Assembly (NCBI GenBank): GCA_036267875.1
Contig: DATAVE010000013.1
Coordinates: forward strand, 31,961 to 95,960
Direction: 5' to 3'
Length of the DNA: 64,000 nt
DNA from: DASZTV01 sp036267875
GTDB lineage: Bacteria; Actinomycetota; Actinomycetes; JAFAQI01
Both the position numbers and the translations under genes were made by a program. This document shows, in pieces, positions 25,047-34,679 of the stretch (its first letter is position 1; the number at the start of each line of letters is the position of its first letter). The notes below the pieces were generated by a model that saw only the letters and a program-made list of their open reading frames with translations, ran no database searches and was not told the origin of the DNA.

Positions 25047-26417
25047 ATGGCTGGCTCGCTCGACCGCATCATCAAGGCGTACGACGTTCGGGGGATCGTC
25101 CCCGACGAGCTCGACGCCACCATCGCGCGCAACATCGGCGCCGCCTTCGTACGGCTGCTCGAAGCTGACCGCATCGTCACCGCCTACGACATGAGGGACA
25201 CCTCGCCGGAGCTCGCGGCCGCGTTCGCCGACGGCGCCAACTCGCAAGGTGCCGACGTAGTGGAGGCCGGCCTCGGTTCCACCGACTTGCTCTACTTCGC
25301 CTCGGGAAGCCTCGGCATCCCAGGCGCGATGTTCACCGCGAGTCACAACCCGGCCCGCTACAACGGCATCAAGCTGTGCCGCGCGGGCGCTGCTCCAGTC
25401 GGCCAGGACAGCGGCCTGGCGGACATCCGGCGAATGCTCGAAGATGGCATTCCCGAGTCGAGCAAGCCGCGGGGAAGCGTCACGCAGCAGGAGCTGCTCG
25501 CGAGCTATTCGGAGTACCTGATCGGGCTGGTACCGGGGATCCGCGATGTACGTCGGCTCGAGGTGGTCGTCGACGCAGGCAACGGCATGGGTGGCCTGAC
25601 CGTGCCTGAGGTGTTCGCCTCACTACCGGTCGACCTCACCCCGATGTACTTCGAGCTCGACGGCAGCTTCCCCAACCATGAGGCGAATCCGATCGACCCC
25701 GAGAACCTTCGCGACCTCCAGGCCAAGGTGCGGGAGATCGGCGCGGATATCGGGCTCGCCTTCGACGGCGACGCCGATCGTTGCTTCGTCGTCGACGAGC
25801 GAGGCGAGATCGTCTCCCCGTCGGTGCTGACGGCATTGATCGCGGACCGCGAGCTCGCCAAGGAACCCGCCGCGACGGTCATTCACAACCTCATCACCTC
25901 CCGCGCGGTACCCGAGATCGTCCGCGAGCGCGGCGGGACGCCGGTGCGCACCCGGGTCGGTCATTCGTTCATCAAGGCGACCATGGCGCAGACCGGGGCG
26001 GTCTTCGGCGGCGAGCACTCCGGCCACTTCTACTTCCGGGACTTCTGGCGGGCCGACTCCGGCATGCTCGCGGCGCTGCATGCTTTGGCGGCGCTCGGCC
26101 AGTCCCAGGGCCCGCTGTCCGAGCTGCTTGCTCAGTACGACCGCTACGTCGGATCCGGTGAGGTCAACAGCGAGGTTGCAGATGCCACCGCATCGCTCGC
26201 CGCCGTACGTGACACCTTCTCGGCGCAGCCCGGTGTCCGGGTCGACGAGCTCGACGGACTGACTGTCGACATCGGCGATGGGCGCTGGTTCAACGTGCGG
26301 GCTTCGAACACGGAGCCGCTGCTGCGGCTCAACGTCGAGGCTCCCGACCAAGCCGCGATGGAGCAGCTGCGCGACGAGGTTCTGTCCGTCATCCGTCGCT
26401 CCGGGCCATCGCAGTAA
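25047..26417 (+). CDS. manB: phosphomannomutase/phosphoglucomutase
   Basis: 456-residue alpha-D-phosphohexomutase interconverting mannose-6-P and mannose-1-P (possibly glucose-P too), feeding the GDP-mannose pyrophosphorylase at 14137. All four domains are visible: KAYDVRGIVPDEL at the N-terminus, the phosphoserine loop MFTASHNPARYNGIK near residue 97, the metal loop AFDGDADRCF near residue 239, the sugar-specificity loop GGEHSGHFYF, and the phosphate-binding loop VRASNTEPLLRLNVE. It starts at ATG 25047 directly behind a leaderless promoter. Its TAA stop forms part of the next -10 box. Confidence 0.93.
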   Translation: MAGSLDRIIKAYDVRGIVPDELDATIARNIGAAFVRLLEADRIVTAYDMRDTSPELAAAFADGANSQGADVVEAGLGSTDLLYFASGSLGIPGAMFTASHNPARYNGIKLCRAGAAPVGQDSGLADIRRMLEDGIPESSKPRGSVTQQELLASYSEYLIGLVPGIRDVRRLEVVVDAGNGMGGLTVPEVFASLPVDLTPMYFELDGSFPNHEANPIDPENLRDLQAKVREIGADIGLAFDGDADRCFVVDERGEIVSPSVLTALIADRELAKEPAATVIHNLITSRAVPEIVRERGGTPVRTRVGHSFIKATMAQTGAVFGGEHSGHFYFRDFWRADSGMLAALHALAALGQSQGPLSELLAQYDRYVGSGEVNSEVADATASLAAVRDTFSAQPGVRVDELDGLTVDIGDGRWFNVRASNTEPLLRLNVEAPDQAAMEQLRDEVLSVIRRSGPSQ

Positions 26418-26420
26418 AGT
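26415..26420 (+). promoter_or_regulatory. -10 box made with the manB stop codon
   Basis: TAAAGT begins with the TAA stop of manB and lies six bases before the GTG at 26427, giving a leaderless promoter for the Trm112-like gene. Confidence 0.55.
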
Positions 26421-26426
26421 CGTGCT

Positions 26427-26600
26427 GTGAACCTGGACCCGTCGCTGCTCGAGATCCTCGCCTGCCCGAACTGCCGGGGCGAGCTTCGCATCGACGATGC
26501 TGCTCAGGAGCTGGTGTGTACCGATTGCGGTTACGGCTATCCGGTCCGCGATGACATCCCGGTTCTATTGATCGACGAGGCCCGCAAGCCCGACGCCTGA
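26427..26600 (+). CDS. Trm112-like small zinc protein
   Basis: 57 residues from GTG 26427. The translation (NLDPSLLEILACPNCRGEL, then LVCTDCGYGYPVRDDIPVLL) has the ACPxC and CxxC pairs and the YPVRDxIPVLL end that define the Trm112/YcaR family. In eukaryotes Trm112 activates methyltransferases. The bacterial proteins are short zinc-ribbon proteins of uncertain role, often next to sugar or lipid genes. It sits between phosphomannomutase and the SIS-domain gene. Confidence 0.85.
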   Translation: MNLDPSLLEILACPNCRGELRIDDAAQELVCTDCGYGYPVRDDIPVLLIDEARKPDA

Positions 26601-26634
26601 TCGGCCGCGGCACCCGAGAGCACCGATAGTTGAG

Positions 26635-27777
26635 ATGACAGAAGACGCGCTCGATCGCCTCGATGACGCAGCCGCTCTGGCTGCCCTTGATCCGTCCGAG
26701 ATGCTGCGCGCGACCGCGATGGCCGGTGCTCAGGTTCGGGCGTCCCTCGCCGCTGTCCAGGAGGCATCGCTGCACCCGCTGGGCCTCGACGCCCGGCCGC
26801 GCGCGATCGTCGTGGCGGGCATGGGCGGCTCGGGCATCTCCGGCGATGTGCTTGCCACCCTGACCTCGGCCGCGGCACCGATACCGGTGGTGGTTCATCG
26901 CGGCTACGGCCTGCCCGGCTGGGTCGGGGCTTCCGATCTGGTGATGGCGGTGTCGTGCTCAGGGCGCACCGACGAGACATTGAGCAGCGCGGTCGAAGCT
27001 GCCCGACGAGGAGCCCGGCTGCTAGGGGTCGGCACCGCCGACTCGCCCCTGGACTTGCACTGCCGATCGGAACACGGGGCGTTCGTCCCGATCGCCGCGG
27101 CGGTTGCCCCGCGCGCTTCACTGTGGGCCCTCGCGGTGCCGCTGCTCGTGGTGGCCGAGCGCTTCGGGCTGCTCAGCCTCGGGCCGTCGTACGCCGATCT
27201 CGAAGCCACCGCGTCCCGGCTCGAGGCGATTGCCACGATGTGTCGCCCGGACCGAGAGTCGTTCGTGAACCCCGCCAAGGTGCTCGCGGCGGAGTTGGCC
27301 GGCTCGCTCCCGATGTTCTGGGGCGGCGGCGAGGTCGGTCCAGTCGCCGCGCTGCGCGCCTCGTGCCAGTTGATGGAGAACGCGAAGTGGCCAGCGGTTT
27401 GTGGCGCGCTGCCAGAGGCCCATCACAACCAGTCAGTGGTACTCGACGGGGGCCTGGCCGGCAGCAGCGCGGATGACGACATCTTTCGCGACCGGGTGGC
27501 GGACGACGACCCACTGCGGCTGCGACTGGTGCTCCTCCGCGACGACGACGGCACTGGCGTCGCAGCGGCGCGTGCCGATGCGTCGGCGGAGGTCGCGCGC
27601 AGCCGCGGGGTGGCTGTGTCGGGACTTGGCGCGGAGGGAGGCAGCGCGGTGGAGCGGCTCGCCTCGCTCGTGGGCCTGCTCGACTTCGCCAGCGTCTACC
27701 TCGCGCTGGCGTATGGCGTCGACCCGACCCCGATCGGGCCGATCGACGATCTGAAGGCCCGATTGGCCGACAGCTAA
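26635..27777 (+). CDS. SIS-domain sugar-phosphate isomerase-like protein (Rv3256c/TobH type)
   Basis: 380 residues. The first SIS domain has VVAGMGGSGISGDVLA and AVSCSGRTDETLSSAVEAARRG, as in bifunctional phosphoglucose/phosphomannose isomerases. A second half contains the substrate-side EAHHNQSV motif (LPEAHHNQSVVLDG near residue 260), equivalent to the catalytic His region. It may interconvert fructose-6-P and mannose-6-P. This would complete mannose supply because no separate manA is in the window. The mycobacterial homologue is annotated only as TobH or hypothetical, so activity is inferred. Confidence 0.8.
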   Translation: MTEDALDRLDDAAALAALDPSEMLRATAMAGAQVRASLAAVQEASLHPLGLDARPRAIVVAGMGGSGISGDVLATLTSAAAPIPVVVHRGYGLPGWVGASDLVMAVSCSGRTDETLSSAVEAARRGARLLGVGTADSPLDLHCRSEHGAFVPIAAAVAPRASLWALAVPLLVVAERFGLLSLGPSYADLEATASRLEAIATMCRPDRESFVNPAKVLAAELAGSLPMFWGGGEVGPVAALRASCQLMENAKWPAVCGALPEAHHNQSVVLDGGLAGSSADDDIFRDRVADDDPLRLRLVLLRDDDGTGVAAARADASAEVARSRGVAVSGLGAEGGSAVERLASLVGLLDFASVYLALAYGVDPTPIGPIDDLKARLADS

Positions 27778-27783
27778 GCGGAC

Positions 27784-27811
27784 TTGCACCCTTTACCCTT
27801 GCACCTGCACC
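27784..27811 (+). repeat. three TGCACC direct repeats in sahH leader
   Basis: TTGCACC occurs at 27784-27790 and 27799-27805, followed directly by TGCACC at 27806-27811. They lie in the 78-base pyrimidine-rich gap before sahH. They could be protein-binding sites or part of a leader; no riboswitch fold is recognised. Confidence 0.35.
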
Positions 27812-27855
27812 ACTCCCTCACGCCTCCCCGTCATCAGCCTCTGGAGCACCCTGAG

Positions 27856-29282
<1,427 letters not shown>

Positions 29283-29286
<4 letters not shown>

Positions 29287-29453
29287 GACAGCTCGACAGA
29301 CGCCGCGGAACCCAGCGCGTCGGACAGTCGCCGTACGGCGACTGCGAGCTCATGGTCGACGAGATCCCTCAGTCGCGCTGCCGCCGTGGCCGACATGAGG
29401 GGGTCGCTGCGCACGACGACGGTCCACTCGTCGAGGACAACCTCATCCGGCAT
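29283..29453 (-). CDS. 56-residue small hypothetical protein
   Basis: An ATG frame from 29453 to a TAG at 29283, tail to tail over the sahH stop. It begins MPDEVVLDEWTVVVRSDPL and continues as a helical segment AAARLRDLVDHELAVAVRRL. Third positions are G/C-rich as in real genes here. No clear Shine-Dalgarno is seen. M. tuberculosis has thymidylate kinase between sahH and mtrA; this protein is far too short and unrelated. The function is unknown, and a chance frame is possible. Confidence 0.45.
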
Positions 29454-29548
29454 GGGTGCAGCGTCGCGCGCCCCTGTGACGCGTTGCTCGCCCTAGTGGC
29501 GGGAGTCGCCTCGGCTGTGGATGGCTACGCGAGTGCCACGATGGAGGG

Positions 29549-30226
29549 ATGAGAGCCCGGGTCCTCGTCGTCGATGACGATGCCGCGCTGTCGGAGATGC
29601 TCGGCATCGTCCTTCGAAACGAAGGTTTCGATCCCTCCTTTGTCGGCGACGGGGACGCCGCATTAGCGGCGTTCCACGCAACCAAGCCCGACCTCGTCCT
29701 GCTCGATCTGATGTTGCCGGGAACCGACGGTGTCGATGTCTGCCGTGCGATCCGCGCCGAGAGTGCGACGCCGATAGTGATGCTGACCGCACGCGCCGAC
29801 ACTGTCGACGTCGTCACCGGTCTGGACTCCGGTGCTGACGACTACATCGTCAAGCCCTTCAAGCCCAAGGAGCTCGTAGCCCGGATCAGGGCCCGGCTCC
29901 GCCCGCCCGCGGACCTGGCCGGAGAGGCGCTGCACATCGGTGATGTCACCATCGACGTCAACGGGCACCTGGTCAGTCGAGCCGGCGCGCCGATCGCGCT
30001 CACGCCGCTCGAGTTCGATCTGCTTGTGGCGCTCGCCCGCAAGCCGCATCTGGTCTTCACCCGCGATCAGCTGCTCGAGCAGGTCTGGGGCTACCGGCAT
30101 GTGGCGGACACGCGGCTGGTGAACGTGCACGTCCAGCGACTGCGAGCGAAGGTCGAGCGCGACGCCGAGCATCCGGAGATCGTGGTGACCGTCCGGGGGG
30201 TGGGTTACAAGGCTGGACCGACGTGA
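29549..30226 (+). CDS. mtrA: response regulator MtrA (OmpR family)
   Basis: 225 residues, ATG behind GGAGG. The receiver domain has VLVVDDDAALSEML, the phosphoacceptor Asp in VLLDLMLPGTDG, and KPFKPKELVARIRARLR. The C-terminal winged-helix domain has LTPLEFDLLVALARKPHLVF and RLVNVHVQRLRAKVE. It is the essential DNA-binding partner of MtrB that controls cell-wall hydrolases, replication and division genes in Actinobacteria. The mtrB GTG overlaps its stop (GTGA). The 95-base gap before it is shared with the divergent small gene at 29283. Confidence 0.96.
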   Translation: MRARVLVVDDDAALSEMLGIVLRNEGFDPSFVGDGDAALAAFHATKPDLVLLDLMLPGTDGVDVCRAIRAESATPIVMLTARADTVDVVTGLDSGADDYIVKPFKPKELVARIRARLRPPADLAGEALHIGDVTIDVNGHLVSRAGAPIALTPLEFDLLVALARKPHLVFTRDQLLEQVWGYRHVADTRLVNVHVQRLRAKVERDAEHPEIVVTVRGVGYKAGPT

Positions 30227-31797
30227 GAGCGACGCCGCTAGCGGCTGGGCGAGCGGTGCGCCACCGATGGCGCGCCTCGCTGCAGACCAGGGTCGTCGCG
30301 ACGACGTTGATCCTGTCGGCGATGGTCAGCGTCGGGATCGGCGCGACGATCCTGCACCAGGTGCGCAGCGGGCTGCTCGGATCGGCGACGCGCGCGGCCC
30401 AGAGCGAACTGGGTACGGGGGTCGAGCGAGCTCAGGATCAGTTCCTCGCGCTGCCGGACGACAATCCGAGCGCGGTCGAGCGCACGGCGTATGGCGTCGT
30501 CACTGAGCTGTCCGGCGAGCAAGGCAACTACGACGTCGTGATGTTGCCGACGGATGGCGGTCTCGCGTCGTACGGTCCAGAGACGGCGGTCCTCAGCATT
30601 CCGGCGACCTTGCGTTCAGCGGTGTCGCGCTCCGGTCGCGAGGCTTGGATGTACGTCAGGCTGCACAGCGGAACCGGCAACGCGGCCGGTCTTGCGATCG
30701 GCGCCCCGGTCCAGGCCGGCGCGGTTCGCTATCAGCTCTACTACCTCTTCCCGCTGGATCGTGAGGCCGCGACGCTGCACCTCGTCGAGCGCACGATGCT
30801 CTTCGCCGGCGCGGCACTCGTTCTGCTGCTGGTGCTGATCGCCGCGGTGGTCACCCGTCAGGTGGTGCGTCCAGTGCGCCAGGCCGCCGCGACGGCCGAG
30901 CGGCTCGCAGCCGGCCGGTTGAAGGAGCGGATGCACGTTCGTGGCGAGGATGACCTGGCGACCCTGGCGGCGTCGTTCAACCGGATGGCCGACACCCTGC
31001 AGCGGCAGATCTCCCAGCTGCGGGAGATGTCGCGCCTTCAGCGCCGGTTCGTCGCAGACGTCTCTCACGAGCTGCGTACGCCGATCACGACCATCCGGAT
31101 GGCGGCCGACGTCCTTCACGACTCGAGTGACGCGCTGCCTCCCGAGGTCACGCGTTCCTCGGAGCTGTTGCAAGCCCAGCTCGATCGCTTCGAGTCGCTG
31201 CTGGCCGACCTGCTCGAGATCAGCCGCTATGACGCCGGCGCTGCCGTGCTCGAGGCCGAGCCGATCGATCTGGTGCAGCTGGTCAGGCAGGTGATCACAC
31301 TCGCGACGCCGTTGTCGGATCGCCGCCAGGCGCCGATCGAGGCGGACCTTCCGTCGCAGCCAGTGATTGTGGACATCGACGCCCGCCGGATCGATCGGGT
31401 GCTTCGCAACCTGGTGACGAACGCACTCGAGCACAGTGAGGGTCAACCGGTCGAGGTGAGACTGCGTGGCGGCGAGGGTGGCGTGGCGGTCAGTGTCCGC
31501 GACCGCGGTGTCGGGTTGCGCCCCGGCGATGCGTCGCTGGTCTTCGGCAGGTTCTGGCGTGCGGATCCTGCGCGGGCGCGAGCGACTGGCGGAACGGGTC
31601 TCGGTCTATCCATCGCGCTAGAGGACGTGCGGCTGCACGGCGGGTGGTTGCAGGCGTGGGGCGAGCCGGGACGCGGCTCGGTGTTTCGCGTCACGCTGCC
31701 TTGGCACGTCGGCGGAACTGTGACGTCTTCTCCGCTGCCGCTCGAGCCTGAGGTCGCACAGGCGGACGAGGCGCCGGCGGAGCCGATGCTGAAATGA
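30223..31797 (+). CDS. mtrB: sensor histidine kinase MtrB
   Basis: 524 residues. It has an N-terminal membrane helix near residues 25-47, an extracytoplasmic sensor domain, a second helix near residues 200-222, a HAMP region (RQVVRPVRQAAATAERLA), the H-box FVADVSHELRTPITTI with the phosphorylated His, N-box LVTNALEHSEG, and G-boxes DRGVGLRPGD and GGTGLGLSIA. It phosphorylates MtrA. It overlaps mtrA by GTGA and lpqB by ATGA, so the three genes form a tightly coupled operon. Confidence 0.95.
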   Translation: MRATPLAAGRAVRHRWRASLQTRVVATTLILSAMVSVGIGATILHQVRSGLLGSATRAAQSELGTGVERAQDQFLALPDDNPSAVERTAYGVVTELSGEQGNYDVVMLPTDGGLASYGPETAVLSIPATLRSAVSRSGREAWMYVRLHSGTGNAAGLAIGAPVQAGAVRYQLYYLFPLDREAATLHLVERTMLFAGAALVLLLVLIAAVVTRQVVRPVRQAAATAERLAAGRLKERMHVRGEDDLATLAASFNRMADTLQRQISQLREMSRLQRRFVADVSHELRTPITTIRMAADVLHDSSDALPPEVTRSSELLQAQLDRFESLLADLLEISRYDAGAAVLEAEPIDLVQLVRQVITLATPLSDRRQAPIEADLPSQPVIVDIDARRIDRVLRNLVTNALEHSEGQPVEVRLRGGEGGVAVSVRDRGVGLRPGDASLVFGRFWRADPARARATGGTGLGLSIALEDVRLHGGWLQAWGEPGRGSVFRVTLPWHVGGTVTSSPLPLEPEVAQADEAPAEPMLK

Positions 31798-33482
31798 GAG
31801 CGCTCGACTGGATTCGAGTGCCGGCGTTGATCGGCGCTCTCGCGACGAGTGCGGCCTGCGCCGGTGTACCCGACTCCGGTGGTGTCCATCTCGGCGCGCC
31901 CGTCGCGGCGGCCGGACAGGGCAGTGAAGGCCTAGCAATCCACGAGGTCCCGGCGCTTCCGCTGCCCGGGGCCACGCCGGTTGAGCTGGTCGCGGGCTTT
32001 CTGCGCTCGATGGTGGACAGCGACAACGGTTACGCGGTCGCTCGCTCGTATCTCGGTCACGGGGCTGCCTGGAACGCGAGCGCGGGCACCGCGGTGTACG
32101 CCGATCCGCCAACGATCAATCGCGTCGACACGACGCACGTCGAGGTACGGGCCAGACAGGTCGGCGTCATTGCGCCGGGCGGCACCTACCGGGTTGCGCC
32201 CGGGACGCTTCGGCGGACCTTCACCCTCAGTCATCGTGGCGGCGAGTGGCGGATCGCCAGCCTGGGATCCGGTGCCTTGCTCTCCACTGACGACGTCGAG
32301 CAGGTGCTGCAACCGGCATCGATCTATTTCTTGACCCCGAACGGAGAGCGCGTAGTACCGGAGCCGGTCCTCGAGCCTCCCGAAGAGCCCGGCCTTGCGA
32401 CCACCTTGATCCGGGCACTTCTTGCCGGCCCCGATCCGCTGCTCGCCGGAGGTGTGCAGACCGCGGCGCCGCGGGGGACCTCATTGGTGGGCAACGTGCC
32501 GATCAGTGCGAGCGGCGTGGCAGAGGTCGATCTGTCAGCTGGCGTTCGTCAGATCACGGGGGCGCAGCTCGTCGGGCTGTCTGCGCAGATCGTGTGGACG
32601 CTGCGCCAGATCCCGTCGGTGACTGCGGTGCGGTTGCTCGCGACCGGCGCCTCGTTATCGACCTCGGACGCGCCGAGCCTTCAGCCCGTCAGGTCGTGGC
32701 CGCAGTTCGATCCGAGCGCGCCGCCATCGACTCCGGGCGTACTCCTGGTCCACGCCGGTGCCGTCACTGGACTCGATGCCGTCGTGCCGCAGGCGCTGCG
32801 TGCCGCTGGGCTGATGAGCCCTGCTCGAAGCGCGGACGGCACCCTCGTCGCCGCGGTTCGTCGCACGGCGGATGGCACGCAGCTGCTGACCGGGGATGCA
32901 GCCGGGCCGCTCCTGCCGAGGCTGCGTGCGCCGTCGCTCACCGCCCCTTGCTTTACCCCGGATGGTCGGACGCTCGTCGCGACTTCGTCAGGTCAGGTCT
33001 ATTCGGTCACCCTCAATGGGACGGTGCACCCGGTCGGACTGCCTCAGGCGCTGCGTGGTCGACCGATCCGCGCTCTCGCGGTCTCACGTGACGGCACTCG
33101 GCTGGCACTCGTCGTCGGCGGTCGTTCTCCGGAGCTGCAGGTTGCCACGCTCGCCGAGCGCCATGACCGTGAGATCGTGACCGACTCGAGGATTGTGCTG
33201 CCCGCCACGTTCGATGTCGCAGGGGTGGCCTGGTCGGATGCCGACCAGCTCGTGACGACGACAGCCGGCGATCACGGCGGGGCGCGCCGAGTCATCGAGG
33301 TGAGCGTCGATGGTTACAGCGTCGTAGATCTGTCCGGGCCTGGCCTGCCGACCGACGTCGACGCGGTCGCTGCCGCACCTGGTCGGCCGTTCCTGGCCAG
33401 CGGAGCCGCCGGGACGTGGAGACTCGGTGGACGTCGGTGGGAGCGCGTCTCGACCGCGGTCTCCCCGTCGTATGCCGGTTAG
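31794..33482 (+). CDS. lpqB: lipoprotein LpqB
   Basis: 562 residues. The N-terminus is a lipoprotein signal with the lipobox cysteine in SAACAGVPDSGG near residue 22. Next comes a region with VELVAGFLRSMVDSDNGYAVARSYL, then a GerMN-type domain (about residues 185-300, VNVP-like LVGNVPISASGVAEVDLSAG). The C-terminal half is a beta-propeller-like region of WD-type strands. LpqB sits on the outer face of the membrane and tunes MtrB in Actinobacteria. Its start overlaps the mtrB stop. Confidence 0.93.
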   Translation: MRALDWIRVPALIGALATSAACAGVPDSGGVHLGAPVAAAGQGSEGLAIHEVPALPLPGATPVELVAGFLRSMVDSDNGYAVARSYLGHGAAWNASAGTAVYADPPTINRVDTTHVEVRARQVGVIAPGGTYRVAPGTLRRTFTLSHRGGEWRIASLGSGALLSTDDVEQVLQPASIYFLTPNGERVVPEPVLEPPEEPGLATTLIRALLAGPDPLLAGGVQTAAPRGTSLVGNVPISASGVAEVDLSAGVRQITGAQLVGLSAQIVWTLRQIPSVTAVRLLATGASLSTSDAPSLQPVRSWPQFDPSAPPSTPGVLLVHAGAVTGLDAVVPQALRAAGLMSPARSADGTLVAAVRRTADGTQLLTGDAAGPLLPRLRAPSLTAPCFTPDGRTLVATSSGQVYSVTLNGTVHPVGLPQALRGRPIRALAVSRDGTRLALVVGGRSPELQVATLAERHDREIVTDSRIVLPATFDVAGVAWSDADQLVTTTAGDHGGARRVIEVSVDGYSVVDLSGPGLPTDVDAVAAAPGRPFLASGAAGTWRLGGRRWERVSTAVSPSYAG

Positions 33483-33547
33483 CCGCCGCCCCACAGCCTG
33501 CCTGCGATGCAGTCCGAGAGTGCCGCGCCGTCGGCGACGCTGGCCGG

Positions 33548-34219
33548 ATGTCGTTGCTGGACCTGCTTTGCCCCGCTCGCTGCGAGGGCTGCGGTGTGCC
33601 GGGCGGCTTGATCTGTCGCAGCTGCCGGTCGCCGCTGACTGCGCGGCCGCGCCCGCATCGACCGGCGCCATGCCCGCCCGGTCTGCCGCCGTTGTGGGTG
33701 GTGACGGACTACGTCGGCGCGGTTCGCGAGCTATTGCTGGGCTTCAAAGAGCGAGGCGTGACCGGACTCGCCGATTCGCTCGCGCGTCCGTTGGCAGCTG
33801 CGACCCTCGCGGCGGCGTCGCCCCCGATCGGTCAGCCCGTCGTGGTCGTGCCGGTCCCGTCGCAGCGCGCTGCCGTGCGCCGTCGCGGCGACGACGTCGT
33901 GGCGTTGCTCGCTCGCAGGACGGCGCGCGAGCTTCGTCGTAGCGGGGTCGACGCTCGCGCGGTGCCAGCGCTGGTCCATCGTCGGCCGGTCGCCGATTCG
34001 GCCGGCCTGTCGGCGGTCGAGCGGTCAGCCAATCTGCGCGGGGCGCTGACTGTGGTGCCGTGGCTCGCTGCGACGTTGTGTCCGCATGAGGTGGTCGTGG
34101 TCGACGACCTTGTGACGACCGGGGCAACGCTGTGCGAAGCCACGAGAGCGTTGGCAGCGAGCGGCATAGCGGTCGCTGGCGCAGCGACCCTCGCCGCGAC
34201 TCGCCGCAGGTGTGCCTAG
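33548..34219 (+). CDS. ComF-family phosphoribosyltransferase-like protein
   Basis: 223 residues from ATG 33548. The frame is open upstream but overlaps lpqB without similarity. The N-terminus carries a zinc-finger-like Cys set (LLCPARCEGCGVPGGLICRSC). The type I PRTase domain has VVVPVPSQRAAVRRRGDD and the PRPP-binding loop VVVVDDLVTTGATLCEA near residue 185. ComF proteins are linked to DNA uptake in competent bacteria, but no competence machinery is in this window. It occupies the Rv3242c position between lpqB and hpf. Confidence 0.85.
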   Translation: MSLLDLLCPARCEGCGVPGGLICRSCRSPLTARPRPHRPAPCPPGLPPLWVVTDYVGAVRELLLGFKERGVTGLADSLARPLAAATLAAASPPIGQPVVVVPVPSQRAAVRRRGDDVVALLARRTARELRRSGVDARAVPALVHRRPVADSAGLSAVERSANLRGALTVVPWLAATLCPHEVVVVDDLVTTGATLCEATRALAASGIAVAGAATLAATRRRCA

Positions 34220-34295
34220 TCAAAGCGGGTGCTAGCCGGAACCGCGCACGAGTGGCATGGTGAGGGTGCCGCACCTACGTGAGGAGGACGCCAGG

Positions 34296-34658
34296 ATGGA
34301 TGTCATCGTCAGGGCCCACAACACGACCGTTGGTGGAAGGTTCCGCCACAGCGCGCAGGCCAGGCTGGAACGGCTGGAAAAGCTCGATTGCAAGTGCGAC
34401 CGCGTCGATGTCGACATCAGACAGGAACGAAGTCCCCGGCAGCCGGCGCAGCGGATCCACGTCGAGCTGACCTGTCGCACCAGAGGAGCGGTGTTGCGTG
34501 CCGTCGCCGGAGCCGCCGACGTGTTTGCGGCTCTCGAGCTCGCGGCCGACAAGCTCGATCACCAGATGCGGCGGGCTGCGGATCGCAGGCGCGTGCATCA
34601 CGGGGTCCGTACGCCGCAATCAGTGGCGAGCGCGACTTCGGCGGTGCTTCGCACCTAG
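34296..34658 (+). CDS. hpf: short-form ribosome hibernation promoting factor
   Basis: 120 residues from ATG 34296, eight bases behind the strong Shine-Dalgarno GAGGAGG. An upstream in-frame start at 34257 is less likely. The S30AE/YfiA fold is recognised by MDVIVRAHNTTVGGRFRHSA at the start and VELTCRTRGAVLRAVAGAADVFAALELAADKLDHQMRR. It binds the 30S decoding site and stops translation in stationary phase. Actinobacterial HPF beside secA is normally a long form of over 200 residues with a C-terminal dimerisation domain that makes 100S ribosomes. That domain is absent here and the next gene starts at once. Confidence 0.85.
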   Translation: MDVIVRAHNTTVGGRFRHSAQARLERLEKLDCKCDRVDVDIRQERSPRQPAQRIHVELTCRTRGAVLRAVAGAADVFAALELAADKLDHQMRRAADRRRVHHGVRTPQSVASATSAVLRT

Positions 34659-34661
34659 CGT
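34656..34661 (+). promoter_or_regulatory. -10 box made with hpf stop codon
   Basis: TAGCGT starts with the TAG stop of hpf and lies exactly six bases before an ATG at 34668. Transcription is expected to begin at that ATG. Confidence 0.5.
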
Positions 34662-34667
34662 GCGATC

Positions 34668-34679
34668 ATGACTCTGTGA
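34668..34679 (+). other. three-codon leaderless mini-ORF overlapping regulator start
   Basis: ATG ACT CTG TGA follows the -10 box at the leaderless distance. Its TGA (34677-34679) overlaps the GTG start (34676-34678) of the NarL-type regulator gene. Ribosomes would start on the tripeptide frame and could restart on the regulator gene by termination-reinitiation. Confidence 0.4.

Noticed and set aside
27778..27855. SAH or SAM riboswitch upstream of sahH
   Set aside because: The 78 bases are pyrimidine-rich with TGCACC repeats; I see no paired helices matching a known SAM or SAH riboswitch.
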